A DNA stretch of 64,000 nucleotides from Erpobdella octoculata (GCA_963978895.1 OZ022241.1:1140573-1204572); one strand, 5' to 3'. Counted from the first letter of the stretch, positions 1 through 10,985 are shown. Notes: generated by a model from the letters alone, not told the origin. A program made the numbers and translations.

Positions 1-1068
1 AAATCCTTGTATGCGTATCCCAATATTGAAAATGCCTTCTCTTCCAGTTTCATAACATGATTTTGAAAATTCCTTTATATTATACCATTTTTCAAATTCA
101 TCATCATAATCATCTACATCTGCTAGAGCGGTCAGACCTACGTCAATTGAATCTAAGTGTGGCAAACAAGTTAACAATCTTATCATTTGCTCATTCATAC
201 CGAATTCGTACTTTTTAACACATTCGTTGTTGTTAAATATCAATTCTATAAGTTTTGTTAGGCAGCACATTACCTCAATTACATCATCAAATTTACCTCC
301 CAGCATATTAATAAGTATTAACTTTTCAAGGTTTGTAAAGGTTTCAAGACGTTCCAAGAATGAAGAAGTAAAAACGAATGCTGACAATGATAATTCTTGT
401 AGATTTTCAGGTGGAAATGAAATATTGAAAGGAAATGATAAATCAAGGTATTCTCCACAGAAATGTTTTGTTGCAGGATCAAAATTTGGTTTATAAGATA
501 AATACAGCTGTTTTAAATTTGGACAATTCCATACTGAAGTTTTAGTTCGTTCACACAAAGAACAAGAAGATGAAGTTTTTCTGTAAGCATGAAAAGTAGA
601 ATCGAACAAGATGTCAAGTTCGAGTTTTGTTATATTAGCTGAAATGTTTGGAATTCTTGAGATGATATCATGTGTTAATGTTGCAGATGATTCACTGTAG
701 TAAGGACAGGTTATTGAAACAATAAATGGTTTTTTGTTTCTTGTTATGTCATCAATAAACTTGTCCAATTTGTATCTTCCATATTCTCTGATTACAATAT
801 CTCGAAAATTAGATCTACTTGATTCGATGATGCAAGGCAACAAATGTTTCATTAATATTGGACGGTTTTTATCTTCTTTCTGTGTTATATTTTTCATCCA
901 TCGAAAAGGCACGTGAAGGTCTCTTTTAAATTTGTATGTTAGACCTGCTGATAGATAATCTTCATCATCAGTTTCTTCGAGGAAGATTTTTTCAAAGTTG
1001 TCTATTAAAACTTTTTCACAAATTTCTCCAAGAGATGGTACTTTATAAATCCGGTTTATTGAATTCAT
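1..1068 (-). CDS. VHL-box LRR protein, paralogue A (C-terminus beyond window edge)
   Basis: An open frame runs on the minus strand from an ATG at 1068 to the window edge without a stop (356 codons), so the C-terminal half lies outside. It is nearly identical to paralogue B at a constant offset of about 8424 bp. The N-terminus has a BC-box (S12-L13-xxx-C17-xxx-L21) and then a Cul2-box with V-P-F-R-W-M-K-N-I. After these come the conserved Cys-rich patch and the leucine-rich segments seen in B, C and D. The first residues differ from B because of a short insertion around the start codon. By family logic this would be a CUL2-elongin substrate receptor; that function is inferred. The frame is intact across everything visible, so it is not an evident pseudogene. 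Confidence 0.75.
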   Translation of the reverse strand, partial: MNSINRIYKVPSLGEICEKVLIDNFEKIFLEETDDEDYLSAGLTYKFKRDLHVPFRWMKNITQKEDKNRPILMKHLLPCIIESSRSNFRDIVIREYGRYKLDKFIDDITRNKKPFIVSITCPYYSESSATLTHDIISRIPNISANITKLELDILFDSTFHAYRKTSSSCSLCERTKTSVWNCPNLKQLYLSYKPNFDPATKHFCGEYLDLSFPFNISFPPENLQELSLSAFVFTSSFLERLETFTNLEKLILINMLGGKFDDVIEVMCCLTKLIELIFNNNECVKKYEFGMNEQMIRLLTCLPHLDSIDVGLTALADVDDYDDEFEKWYNIKEFSKSCYETGREGIFNIGIRIQGF

Positions 1069-1125
1069 TTCAAAAAGATTAAATTTTTTCCTGAATTGAA
1101 AGTATTTTATAGTTCAAAATACAAT

Positions 1126-1976
1126 TCATTCAACTAAAATTTATTAGTCACCTAAACAAAACAAGTTTTGCCTAAAGGCGACGGCGTGAAATAATATAAA
1201 TTAAAAAGTTTTACCATTATTAAGTAAATGAGTTTTTAAAGAGATTTTAAAGTCAATAGTTTCTAATATCTTGATAGAAGATGGTAGGCAGAAAAAGCTC
1301 TTTTCGCGTAATTATGACGAACGCAGATGATGAACGGAGTCTGCGTCTTTCCGAGATCGAGCAGGTAAGTTGGTAAGCTGTTTTGAAAAATATTGTAAGT
1401 AAGTGCTAGTAGTTTATAAGAAATTATGGGCGGAATAGAAAGCCAGTGCAATTGACGGAGGATAGGAGAGATATGTTCAAGGGTTGGTGCACCAACAACC
1501 AGGCGGGCGGCGGAATGGAGAACACTCGTATAAGGGTGAAGAGTCGAAACGGGGAGGCCAGCCAAAATTCCATTACAGTAATCCAATCTTGAGAGAACAA
1601 AAGCATGGATGAGAATCTTGAGACAGGACTGGTCTAGAGATGATCTTATCTATCGAATGCGGTGAATGTGAAAAAAGCAGGCAAGGGATACTGAGGATGT
1701 ATGAGGGATGAAGCTAAGTGAGCTGTCAAAGAAAACTCCTAGGCTACGAATAGATCCAACAGGAGAAACATTGTCAGCACCAAGGGGTAAGCTGTAGTTT
1801 TGAAGAAGACAGGTATTAGTCATTCCACGATGAAAACATTCAAAACATATCAGTTCAGTTTTTAAAGGATTGAGATGGAGGCGCATGGCAGCACTCCAAT
1901 CTTCTTTTTCAGCGACACAAGCAGAGAGTTTGTCACTAGCCAGCTGAACCCGATCAACGGCCGTGTGAAAGTATAG
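1126..1976 (-). pseudogene. LINE reverse transcriptase fragment inserted upstream of paralogue A
   Basis: The minus strand encodes, in two frames, the C-terminal part of a non-LTR reverse transcriptase. About 1972-1650 carries the segment beginning with the VDRVQLASDKL-type helix, and 1586-1263 carries DYCNGILAGLP followed by SAARLV and HWLSI. At least one frameshift breaks it. The DYCN-LLAGLP motif is typical of CR1/Rex-like LINEs. Sequence upstream of paralogue A (to about 1125) and from 1977 onward matches the continuous flank of paralogue B (9478-9640), so this piece is an insertion that B lacks. Confidence 0.7.
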
Positions 1977-2258
1977 CTATTAGAAATTTATTATATTTTG
2001 TGACAATAATTAAATTTTAATTTTTTAGATACTTTAAACTATCAAAAAATTATAAAATTCAGTCAACATGTATTGCGCTATTTATGTGGCGAACAATAGC
2101 GCTCTGTCATGAACTTACCAAACAGGAATGCTTTCAGTCCACGACGAAAAACATTGAGTGACGTGGAAAACCAGAGTAAGTAAAGAGAAAAATCGTTTAG
2201 TAAATGAAGGTAAGAAAGTGATCACAACATTCTAATTCAACGATTACAGTGTTTACAT

Positions 2259-2421
2259 TTGTCCTGTGATCTGACCTACCACGTTGCTGATTGGTTTTGG
2301 TTATACCTAACGAATTTCCTGTTTTATGTCAGAGATAACATTTTATCATCTCCACTCTCATCTTTTGACTGCAATGTTTCACAGGGTTCCATTCTTGGCC
2401 CATTTATCTTCTCTTTTTACA
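2259..2421 (+). pseudogene. LINE reverse transcriptase fragment (VPQGS-like motif)
   Basis: The plus-strand translation shows a W-x-x-YL-x-x-R-like stretch followed by VSQGSILGPFIFSFYT. This corresponds to the conserved VPQGSVLGP motif of non-LTR reverse transcriptases. Only about 50 codons survive. The fragment is cut by what looks like a hAT terminus at 2423. It points in the opposite direction to the RT fragment at 1263-1972. Confidence 0.55.
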
Positions 2422-2422
2422 C

Positions 2423-3578
2423 CAGTGGTTTCAAACACACGGCCGGCGGGCCAATTGAGTTAAGTCGTTGATCAAAGTTCGATGCAAGTGCGGCCCGCTG
2501 TGGCGATTACGAAGTAAATTAAAATGAGATTTTATGAAAGAGGAGTTGTTCACAATGATGCTAATGCATGGTTAGACCACCGCTCAAGAGATATTTTGCC
2601 AGCTGTGTAATGCTATTGTGGATGCCGGCTTACCATGGAAGATTATTGCTGGAATAATAACAGAAGAAGCACTTTCAATGACAGCAGCGACGGATCCAGG
2701 GGGATGTGGGGGATGCATCCCTCCCACCAGATTACTAAAAAAAAATTTGTATATGCTAAAAAATGTTTTTTTTCAAGTCCCACCAGATTTATCGACGAAT
2801 CCAGTAGGAATGCGGGTATGAACCTTCGCTATATTACTGTGAAACGAGAGTGCACACCGGCATGGGAATCCCATTACTAAATATACAGCTGAACGGAGCT
2901 TCAGTGCCATGAAGATATTGAAAGGCTCATTGCGCAGCTAATGCTTCAAGTTTAGTAATGTGATGTCGGTCATTGTGAAATGCATTAACCGTATAATATC
3001 CAGAAGCTTAAAGCACAGTCAGTTTCATGCTTTTTGGAAGAAATAATTTGCATATAAGGAAGGGAACCACGTTGAAAAAGTGTGAGATTTTAGAAAAAAC
3101 GATGGAATGGCTGTTCTTGTGCTAAATAATTTCAAATGGCTCTTAAAATTTGAACGCAGATTTGCAGATTTTAAGACTCACGGAGCCACTTCTAAAAATT
3201 TTGCTGACCTCTTTTCTTTCGGTGTCCATGATGACCCCCTGTGCTGCAGATGGAACTCATTGACTTGCTATGTTCAGCGAGGTGAATAGAAAAACAGACA
3301 AGCTTGAACAGTTTTTTAGAAAATTGTCCCCCACAAAACTCTGGGAAGCAGAGCTTTCCAGAATGCTCAGCCGGACTATGAGTTTTTTTGGGAACCCAAA
3401 CATCTATGAAAAGCTGTTCCCCACCATAAACTTCAATAATTCTAAGTACACGTCCAAACTCACGGATGAGCATCTTCAAGTTATACTGAGGGTTTCAACT
3501 GGTTCCTCCATCAAGCGAAATATGTTTCAGCTGTCTGAGGGGAAACGCAGCCAGGTCTTTTTTAGCAAGGAACAGTAA
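2423..3578 (+). mobile_element. Decayed hAT transposon (GTF2IRD2/ZBED-like transposase remnant)
   Basis: The left end CAGTGGTTTCAAACACACGG has the form of a hAT terminal inverted repeat. From about 2950 a transposase can be followed through several frames. The pieces are VMSVIVKCINRIISRSLKHSQFHAFLEE near 2960-3045 in part, FERRFADFKTHGA near 3150, and QMELIDLLC near 3245. The last is ELSRMLSRTMSFFGN to LTDEHLQVILRVST at 3345-3510. The order and wording match the C-terminal half of GTF2IRD2-like hAT transposases. Frameshifts and stops make it non-functional. The right terminus was not located. A second hAT-like terminus (CGACGGATCCAGGGGG, about 2689) suggests a small later insertion inside it. 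Confidence 0.6.
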
Positions 3579-3904
3579 ATATAACAAAGGCAGCAGAAGT
3601 GCCAGTCAAGCCAGACTTACGAGGGTTATTAATTAAATTATTTAGGTAAAGTGGAGAAAAACAATTCTTAATTTTTTACATGAAAAAATAATTTTTGAAA
3701 AAAGTTTTATAATTAAGAGTTAACCAATGGCTCCCCTGGTGTTATTAAAATTATTTTAACACATTACATACATGAAAAACAACAACCAAACAAACCTCCT
3801 GAACGTATTTTATAATTAATAACAGCATGTTTCTGCTTGCAAACAATTTTAAATTTATTTTCTTAGAGTTGTAAAATTTACGTTATAATAAATTAAAACT
3901 TACT
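3579..3904. other. AT-rich intergenic sequence without recognisable content
   Basis: No ORF, hairpin or repeat-family signature was recognised between the transposase remnant and the repeat that starts near 3905. Confidence 0.4.
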
Positions 3905-4230
3905 TTGAACGTTTAAACAAGGAAGTAATTATAACCTTACCCGATAAGACTAATATAAAACCGTTGTCATAACAAAATAAAAATAAATTTTTATATTTAA
4001 CCTTTAGAACGTATTTTGAATAAATTAATTTAAAATAAAATATACAGGTAAGTCGTTGATCAAATTAATTTAAAACAAAATATTACAAGTAAGTCGTTGA
4101 TCAAATTAATTTAAAACAAAAATATACAGTAAGTCATTAATTGAGGGAGTCGCGTTTTTCCTAAATAAAATTTTTGTACATTTTTAAAATTATAATATAA
4201 TTTAATTTGTAAAACTTTTTTAACGAAAAC
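3905..4230. repeat. Interspersed repeat, copy 1 (second copy at 10583-10860), with internal short tandem repeats
   Basis: This stretch is about 85-90% identical by eye to 10583-10860. Both contain GTTTAAACAAGGAAGTAAT, then AAAACCGTTGTCATAAC and TAGAACGTATTTTGAATAAA. In this copy a unit of about 42 bp containing TAAGTCGTTGATCAAA is repeated three times (about 4009-4140); copy 2 has one unit. The same 15-mer occurs just inside the hAT terminus at about 2462, so the family may be a non-autonomous relative of that hAT. The element boundaries are unclear. Confidence 0.5.
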
Positions 4231-4552
4231 AATAAATTATCCCGAAGAGGGCAAGACTTAGTATGAAATACACAGCTGACCTCGTCCACCTCACCCCGGA
4301 ACTTTACGCCCAGGCCCGTCGAGATGATGGAGGCCCGAGGCCAGGGGCCACTCACTTTGGTGTGTCTCTAGATCCCTATTATTAATATCTATATTATGGT
4401 AGCCCAAGTCACTCACTCACTCACTGATTCTGTCACGCTTACGTAATTAGTCGTATAGACGATATCGATGTGCACGTAAGTGTAAGATGAAAATGGTTCA
4501 TCTTACGTATATTTGTGTAAATAGCTTATTTTATTATCTCTTATTATGTTAA

Positions 4553-4701
4553 TTAGTGTATTATGTATGTGCGTCGCTTGTATATGTATCCTGATTAGTC
4601 TGTGTATATATACGTGTATCCTGATTAGTCTGTGTATATATACGTGTATCCTGATTGGTCTTTGTATATATACCTTTGTTCTAATTGGTCGGCGTATATC
4701 C

Positions 4702-4787
<86 letters not shown>

Positions 4788-4846
4788 ATTATATATGCAA
4801 TTTTTTATTATAGTTTATAGTCTTTTACACCATGTGTTTTTAGACG

Positions 4847-4893
<47 letters not shown>
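4553..4893. repeat. 30-bp tandem repeat plus two TA microsatellites
   Basis: Three to four degenerate copies of a unit containing TATCCTGATTAGTCTGTG occupy 4575-4700. They are followed by (TA)n at 4705-4782 and again at 4849-4893. The sequence between the two TA runs (TTATAGTCTTTTACACCATG) recurs at about 10938, so it belongs to the same interspersed repeat as 3905-4230. Confidence 0.8.
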
Positions 4894-4895
<2 letters not shown>

Positions 4896-5953
4896 TTGAG
4901 TTAGTCAAGTAACTCCGCCTCGCTAATTGCGAGCCAGTCCCAAGCCTGGAGAAAGGAGGGAAAAGTAAAAAGGATCAAATTCTGATCCACGACAGGAAGT
5001 ACTTAAGTGCTTTCTACATACAGCCATTAGAGTCTTAAAACAGCTGGTGTAAAGGACTAAAAACTATTATAAAAAAAAATTAGTCAAGTAAAGTTAGTCG
5101 GTTCGTGCGATCTAGATTTAGAGTTTTAGAGAATAGACTCTGTAGTTAAACAAATTGACAAAAGTTATCTAATAAAATCAAAAGAGTTGTCAGTGTGGAA
5201 AAAGTACTAAGTCGGAATTATAATTCGAGAAATATTGTGCTATAAATAACTTCAAGCTTTAACGTTACAAATCGCTAGAAAGCTAATTCATCGTAATTTT
5301 AAAACATCCGTCCTTGGGATGGGCAAAACCACTAGTTATTATTAAATTACCAACGGAACCAAAATGTAGGGTGCAATAAAATTATCACAGCAGCAGAAAA
5401 TATTTATTCAAAGTTGTTTCCATAGATATATAGTTGTTTCAATTTTAAAATAAATGAAAACTTACATGTAATTTATTACTTAAAAATTTCAATGAATAAA
5501 ATCAGCATTTAAATAACGATGTATCAAAAACTTTGTGCAAGATCCAATAAAGTAACAAAAAGCACTTATGCTTTGCTGCAATTATGGACTTTTTAAAATA
5601 ACAAGTTCAGAAATCCATTCTGTAATTTACCTTTGCATTACATAAATGAACTTTAAAATTCACATCGTACTTATTTTTAAGGTCCGTTATAAACTTAAGA
5701 AAAACGTAAAGGGCGTTTTTATAAGTGTGGTGGGCCCTCAGACCAATGGGAGGCCCAGGGATAAATCCCTGCCAACCCCTCTTGATGGACCTGTGGGTAC
5801 CTATTATTCGAAATGGATACAAAATATAATAAACTTTTAATACTTACTTCATTATATAGCTTAAAGTTAGTTTTGTCTAAATTTTACAATTAATATGCAT
5901 TAGTTAACATGGTTATATCTAGTAAACATCATTATTATTAATACTATTCATAA
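4894..5953. other. Repeat-like AT-rich DNA; possible RTE-type 3' end near 4905-5000
   Basis: At 4928-5000 the motif GAGCCAGTCCCAAGCCTGGA is followed by AAAGGAGGG and then CGACAGGAAG. It resembles the conserved block found in 3' regions of RTE-like non-LTR elements; this is from memory and unverified. A short block at about 5730-5815 (TGGGAGGCCCAGGGATAAAT) looks like the terminus of a DNA transposon. Nothing else is recognised. Confidence 0.3.
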
Positions 5954-6813
5954 CGCATAATCAGTGATGGGCACCAACTACTTCAATTGTAGTTACAACT
6001 ACATGCCAACTACCTCATGACAGAAGTAGTTATAACTACATGTTAACTACTTTAGAAGAGAGGTAGTTATAACTAGTTTGTTAACTACTACTAAAGTAGT
6101 TAACTACTTTCCAACTACTTTTTAACTACTCGTATATTTATAAAACATGTACTGTAAGATATAAAAACACAACAACAAAAAATAAATTTGCATTTAATAA
6201 TTTTTTTAAAGAATAATAATGAGTGTTAACTAAATATAATAAAAACAAAGTATTTTTAAGCAAATATAATAAAAAAAAGTATTTTTAAACAAATATAATA
6301 AAAACAAAGTATTTTTAAGCAAATATAATAAAAACAAAGTATTTTTAAGCAAATTTAAAAAAAACAAAGTGTTTATTGATACATAAAGGTTGAATGACAA
6401 AGTTCAAAATTTGTTAAAACTGGAACGGCTTTTCAGAAAAACCATACGGTCAAATAAAGTGTCACTCATTTTGCACCTTCGAGGTGTCAAAATCATACCA
6501 GCCATGCTTGGAAGAGTAGAATTGGCTTTTATGAAAGCTCATTCTACAAATGGATAATCCTTCAGTGATTGAACATTCGATGCTTTAGATTATATTTTTA
6601 AATTATCTGGCTTTTTAATAATTTTGTTACAGCGCTAAGTCAAAGTAGTTAGACTAGTTATAACTACCAAACTAGATCATAAAAGTAGTTATAACTACAT
6701 GGCAACTACTCAAAAACAAAAGTAGTTATAACTACCATGTAACTACTATAAATGTAGTTATAACTACAGTAGTTACAACTACAGTAGTTAAAGTGCCCAT
6801 CACTGCGCATAAT
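5954..6813. mobile_element. hAT deletion derivative with palindromic subterminal repeats (5962-6805)
   Basis: The element runs from CAGTGATGGGCAC (5962) to its exact inverse GTGCCCATCACTG (ending 6805; 844 bp). It is flanked by perfect 8-bp direct repeats CGCATAAT at 5954-5961 and 6806-6813, the hAT target-site length. Both subterminal zones are packed with the perfect palindrome GTAGTTATAACTAC and degenerate forms of it. The interior has about five 30-bp tandem units (about 6231-6370). On the minus strand at about 6535-6417 there is a hAT transposase C-terminal remnant (SMAGMILTPRRCKMSDTLF, then FLK). It is therefore a deletion derivative of an autonomous hAT rather than an unrelated MITE. 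Confidence 0.85.
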
Positions 6814-7548
6814 CATTAGAAAAAAACATTATATTTTTCTTACATTAGGCATCATTAAGGCACCATGCGTCACAAGGATCGAGCTCAATGCGCAACATAG
6901 ACTTGTATTGTATTGTATTTTATTTATTGTATTGTATTGTATTGTATTATTCATGTGCTAAAAAAGGCTCAAGCTTATTTTAAGAAGCGTTTAGCAGTCA
7001 GTGACATCAGTAATTAAAAATGATGTTTGTGGCAAAAAACATGGTCTAAAAACAAATATAAATATATAAAACTTCTAATTAAGCCAGGGTTTCTGATCAG
7101 CTATCACAAGAAATGCATATAAAATGTTCTACAGAGCTATTTGATCAGTCTCCAATGTGGTTACCATTTTTAATTACGTATATTGACCTGATAATTTTCG
7201 GAATATTCAAGTCGAAAACGATTTATTAAAAAGTAGAAATAATTATTGATAAAGAATAACCAAACATCATTGTTTGTCTGCAGTCGTTTAATTATATTAG
7301 TGATATTTTCTCGTTAATATCAAACTACATCAGTACGTCCAAGCATGAAATTCAACATCGTCATTTTTGTTTTCCGGATTCATGACAATGAGGGCAAAAA
7401 TTGATTTATATAAAATCTTTTCTAAATTATATTATCATTATCATAATTATCTTAACTATTATAATCATTATCATCATCAACATCAATATTATCATCACTA
7501 TCATCATCCTTCCTATCATCGGTCAGACCGACATTAGAAACTCATGAA
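6814..7548. other. Intergenic region downstream of paralogue B
   Basis: A (TATTG)n run at 6903-6947 resembles the short tandem tail of a non-LTR element. A loose (ATC/ATT) microsatellite lies at about 7430-7515. No gene is seen. Confidence 0.5.
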
Positions 7549-9477
7549 CTATGCAGTCCTATGCCAGTTTAAAGTTAATTCAAAAAGTTCTCCCCCCAAA
7601 CTGGATGTGTAAATTTCAGTTAATTTATTATTCCGTTCTCTTTTGATAGCAGGTGGTTGAATGGTCGGATCATTAGTTAGATCTCCCACTCTTTTTCGGG
7701 TCACAACGGATTCAGTTGTTGGATTTCTGGAACTTGCCGGATTTGAGTTGAAAATTTGTTTGTACTTTTTTATCACTTCACAATATTTTTCATCTTTTCT
7801 ACATATGAATTCGAGAAAAATGTTAGACATTTGAGCAAGTTCGCTTCCTAGTTGGTGTCTTGTTGGCATAACTGTTTTCAGAAACTGATCAAAATATGGT
7901 GGAAATTCATCAAATGTATCAAAGTATTTTATGCAAATCCACATCAAAAATGGAACAACATTGTCGTCAATTTTTATAAATTGAAAAGCAAATTTAGCCC
8001 AGCGGCTGTCATGTTTTAAGAGTTTCATAACATTGAGATAATTATTTGTACAATCTTCAGTCGTAGAGGAAATTTTGCCAAATGATCTAATATCGTTTAT
8101 AAGCGAAAATAAATAAGTAAAACTTCTCATTTGGAGCAAATTTTCTGACAAATCCTCACAGAAGAATGCATCCAAAAACAACTGCACTTCAACTTCATCG
8201 AATTTTATTATGTCAAACTTTAACAATTTTCTTAATATGTCAATGTAGTATTTATTTTCCGAAAGACTAATTTGACGACGATTAACTAAAAATCCAAAAC
8301 AATTAGTGAAGTACTTTCGAACATTATCTCTATAAAAGTCAGTGTCATAATAAACATCTATCTTTTCAGAGGTCAATTGATGAAGATATTTTCGTATTAA
8401 CAAGGAATTCACATCAGCCAGTTCAAATCCTTGTATGCGTATCCCAATATTGAAAATGCCTTCTCTTCCTGTTTCATAACATGATTTTGAAAATTCCTTT
8501 ATAGTATACCATTTTTCAAATTCATCATCATAATCATCTACATCTGCTAGAGCGGTCAGACCTACGTCAATTGAATCCAAGTGTGGCAAACAAGTTAACA
8601 ATCTTATCATTTGCTCATTCATACCGAATTCGTACTTTTTAACACATTCGTTGTTGTTAAATGTCAATTCTTTAAGTTTTGTTAGGCAGCACATTACCTC
8701 AATTACATCATCAAATTTACCTCCCAGCATATTAATTAGTATTAACTTTTCAAGGTTTGTAAAGGTTTTAAGACGTTCCAAGAAGGAAGGAGTAAAAGCA
8801 AATGCTGACAATGATAATTCTTGTAGATTTTCAGGTGGAAACGAAATGTTGAAAGGAAATGATAAATCAAGGTATTCTCCACAGAAATGTTTTGTTGCAG
8901 GATCAAAATTTGGTTTATAAGATAAATACAGCTGTTTTAAATTTGGACAATTCCATACTGAAGTTTTAGCTCGTTCACACAAAGAACAAGAAGATGAAGT
9001 TTTTCTGTAAGCATGATAAGTAGAATCGAACAAAATGTCAAGTTCTAGTTTTGTTATATTGGCTGAAATGTTAGGAATTCTTGAGATGATATCATGTGTT
9101 AATGTTGCAGATGATTCACTGTAGTAAGGACAGGTTATTGAAACAATAAATGGCTTTTTGTTTCTTGTTATGTCATCAATATACTTGTCCAATTTGTATC
9201 TTCCATATTCTCTGATTATAATATCTCGAACATTAGATCTACTTGATTCAATGATGCAAGGCAATAAATGCTTCATTAATATTGGACGGTTTTTATTCTC
9301 TTTCTCTGTTATATTTTTCATCCATCGAAAAGGCATGTGAAGGTCTCTTTTAAATTTGTATGTTAGACCTGCTGATAGATTATCTTCATCATCAGTTTCT
9401 TCGAGGAAGATTTTTTCAAAGTTGTCTATTAAAACTTGTTCACAAATTTCTTCAAGAGATTGTACTTTATAATTCAT
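7549..9477 (-). CDS. VHL-box LRR protein, paralogue B (complete, single exon)
   Basis: This is an uninterrupted 642-aa frame. The BC-box S7-L8-EEI-C12-EQV-L16 fits the consensus (A/P/S/T)LxxxCxxx(A/I/L/V). M48-P49-FR-W52-MKN-I56 fits the Cul2-box pattern (hydrophobic-P-xx-hydrophobic-xxx-hydrophobic). A conserved Cys cluster (CSLCERAK, then WNCPNLKQL) follows near residues 160-185. Leucine-rich segments occupy about 185-315 (ENLQELSLSAF, NLEKLILINMLGG, LTKLKELTFNN). Residues 330-560 are helix-rich and may be armadillo-like (LLKHDSRWAKFAFQF). The tail has a bipartite basic motif (RKR, about 15 residues, KRER). The order VHL-box, LRR, ARM-like matches ZYG-11/ZER1 receptors that dock on elongin C and CUL2. 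The function is inferred from architecture; overall sequence is divergent. The ATG at 9477 directly precedes the conserved N-terminus. Confidence 0.8.
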   Translation of the reverse strand: MNYKVQSLEEICEQVLIDNFEKIFLEETDDEDNLSAGLTYKFKRDLHMPFRWMKNITEKENKNRPILMKHLLPCIIESSRSNVRDIIIREYGRYKLDKYIDDITRNKKPFIVSITCPYYSESSATLTHDIISRIPNISANITKLELDILFDSTYHAYRKTSSSCSLCERAKTSVWNCPNLKQLYLSYKPNFDPATKHFCGEYLDLSFPFNISFPPENLQELSLSAFAFTPSFLERLKTFTNLEKLILINMLGGKFDDVIEVMCCLTKLKELTFNNNECVKKYEFGMNEQMIRLLTCLPHLDSIDVGLTALADVDDYDDEFEKWYTIKEFSKSCYETGREGIFNIGIRIQGFELADVNSLLIRKYLHQLTSEKIDVYYDTDFYRDNVRKYFTNCFGFLVNRRQISLSENKYYIDILRKLLKFDIIKFDEVEVQLFLDAFFCEDLSENLLQMRSFTYLFSLINDIRSFGKISSTTEDCTNNYLNVMKLLKHDSRWAKFAFQFIKIDDNVVPFLMWICIKYFDTFDEFPPYFDQFLKTVMPTRHQLGSELAQMSNIFLEFICRKDEKYCEVIKKYKQIFNSNPASSRNPTTESVVTRKRVGDLTNDPTIQPPAIKRERNNKLTEIYTSSLGGELFELTLNWHRTA

Positions 9478-9860
9478 TTCAAGAAGAATAATTTTTTTCC
9501 TGAATTGAAAGTATTTGTATTTTATATTTCAAAATATCAGTTTTTATTTTCAAACTATTAGAAAATTATTCTATCTTGTGACGATAATTAAATTTTATTT
9601 TTTAGATACGTTAAACTATCAAAAAGAGTAAAAAATTTGATTGGTTAATATGAATAAACTTATAAAGAAAATCAACAAAGGTTTAGAGGTTATTAAAATT
9701 ATCCTTTTTGTCAAATTTCTTATGAATTTGAATTTGTTTATTGTCAGAATCAGAATTATAAAAATTCTATAGGATCCAGCAATAAATAAGTTGAAAAGTC
9801 AAAAGAGTTATATTTTTAATGAAAAAGAGCTACATCAGGCTGACAGAGGCTGGAGGACTC
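9478..9860. other. Upstream flank of paralogue B, shared with paralogue A
   Basis: Positions 9478-9540 and 9547-9640 match 1069-1125 and 1977-2060 upstream of paralogue A. They show that the duplicated unit includes upstream, possibly promoter, sequence. No TATA box or other site was recognised. Confidence 0.6.
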
Positions 9861-9867
9861 GCGACTC

Positions 9868-10290
9868 CTAAGAAATGCAATCCTTGAAGGCGTTTACTGT
9901 CGGGGCGTCAATTGTGTATTGCGTAAGCGCATTCCATGGAGCGACAATCCGGTTTGTGAAGAAATTGTATCTCTCTCGCAACCTCTGACATAGTGGCGCT
10001 CTAATTTGCAGTTGTGGCCACGCAGGTTTTATGCCGAGTGACCGGCTGCTCGACTTTTCGAAAAAAAAGCTGACATCATCAATGTTCAGGACAATCTTGA
10101 ACTGCTCGATCAGGTCACTTCTCAAACGGCGGTCTTGTAGCGTCGTGATTCCAAGCTGTTGCAGACGATGTTCATAGGGCTGGTCTTTGTGTTGCAATAA
10201 TTTTAGTTGTCCGGCGTTGGACCTGCTCAAGAAGGTTGATATCGCCCTTTTGATAGGGCGACCAAGATTCACAAAACTTTTTCTTTGCTA
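9868..10290 (-). pseudogene. LINE reverse transcriptase C-terminal fragment
   Basis: A minus-strand frame of about 134 codons shows the post-RT region of a CR1/jockey-like LINE: QLGITTLQDRRLRSDLIEQF, then the RERYNFFTNRIVAPWNAL block, then a final VNAFKD helix. This is the usual order of the C-terminal region downstream of the thumb. The catalytic domain is absent, so it is a truncated remnant. Confidence 0.65.
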
Positions 10291-10582
10291 GACCGTCACT
10301 TTTAGATTTGATCAGTTAACTAGACACTAAAAAATGCATTCAAACAGTTTTTGAGTGCCTATTAAAAAGATATGATTGAACCTCTTGAGAGACATGAGTC
10401 AGCTACATTTAAATATTTAGGTACCAAGTACCTACGTCTAACATCAACTGTATCAAGCGCAGATGAAAAAAAAATCAAAGAAGAGAAGAAGAGTAGAAAG
10501 TTTAGAATCAGAAAAAATAATAAAAACTTCATAGAGTTTAAGGAGAGCAGATTCAGTAGAGTGACTAATTTGAAAGACCGAA

Positions 10583-10985
10583 AAAAGTTTAAACAAGGAA
10601 GTAATATTAACCTTAATCTATAAGACAAATATAAAACCGTTGTCATAACGAAATAAAAATAAATTTTTATATTTACCTTGTAGAACGTATTTTGAATAAA
10701 TTTGACTTTATCAAATTGATTTAAAACAAAAATAAACAGGTAGGTCGTTGATCAAGGAAGCCGCGTTTTTCCCAAAAAAAAAAGATTTACATTTTTTAAA
10801 TTATAATTCAATTTGTTAAATTTTTTAACGAAAACAATAAATTATCAACAAAATTTTATAATAAATAAAACAAGTGTTTTTATTTTCTGGTTTTTTCTTA
10901 TAACCTTCTGTTCACAGAACTTCTTTTTTTTGTTATAGTTTATAGTCTTTTACACCATGTGTTTTAAGACGCTTGTTCACAGAAC
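10583..10985. repeat. Interspersed repeat, copy 2 of the 3905-4230 family
   Basis: It matches 3905-4230, including AAAACCGTTGTCATAAC and GTCGTTGATCAAGG, here with a single copy of the internal unit. It continues to a block at 10928-10975 that matches 4805-4846. Confidence 0.5.

Noticed and set aside
2415..4830. TTTTACAC at 2415-2422 and 4823-4830 as target duplication of the decayed hAT
   Set aside because: The sequence before the second copy does not resemble the inverse of the left terminus, and the second copy is part of another repeat found also at 10940.
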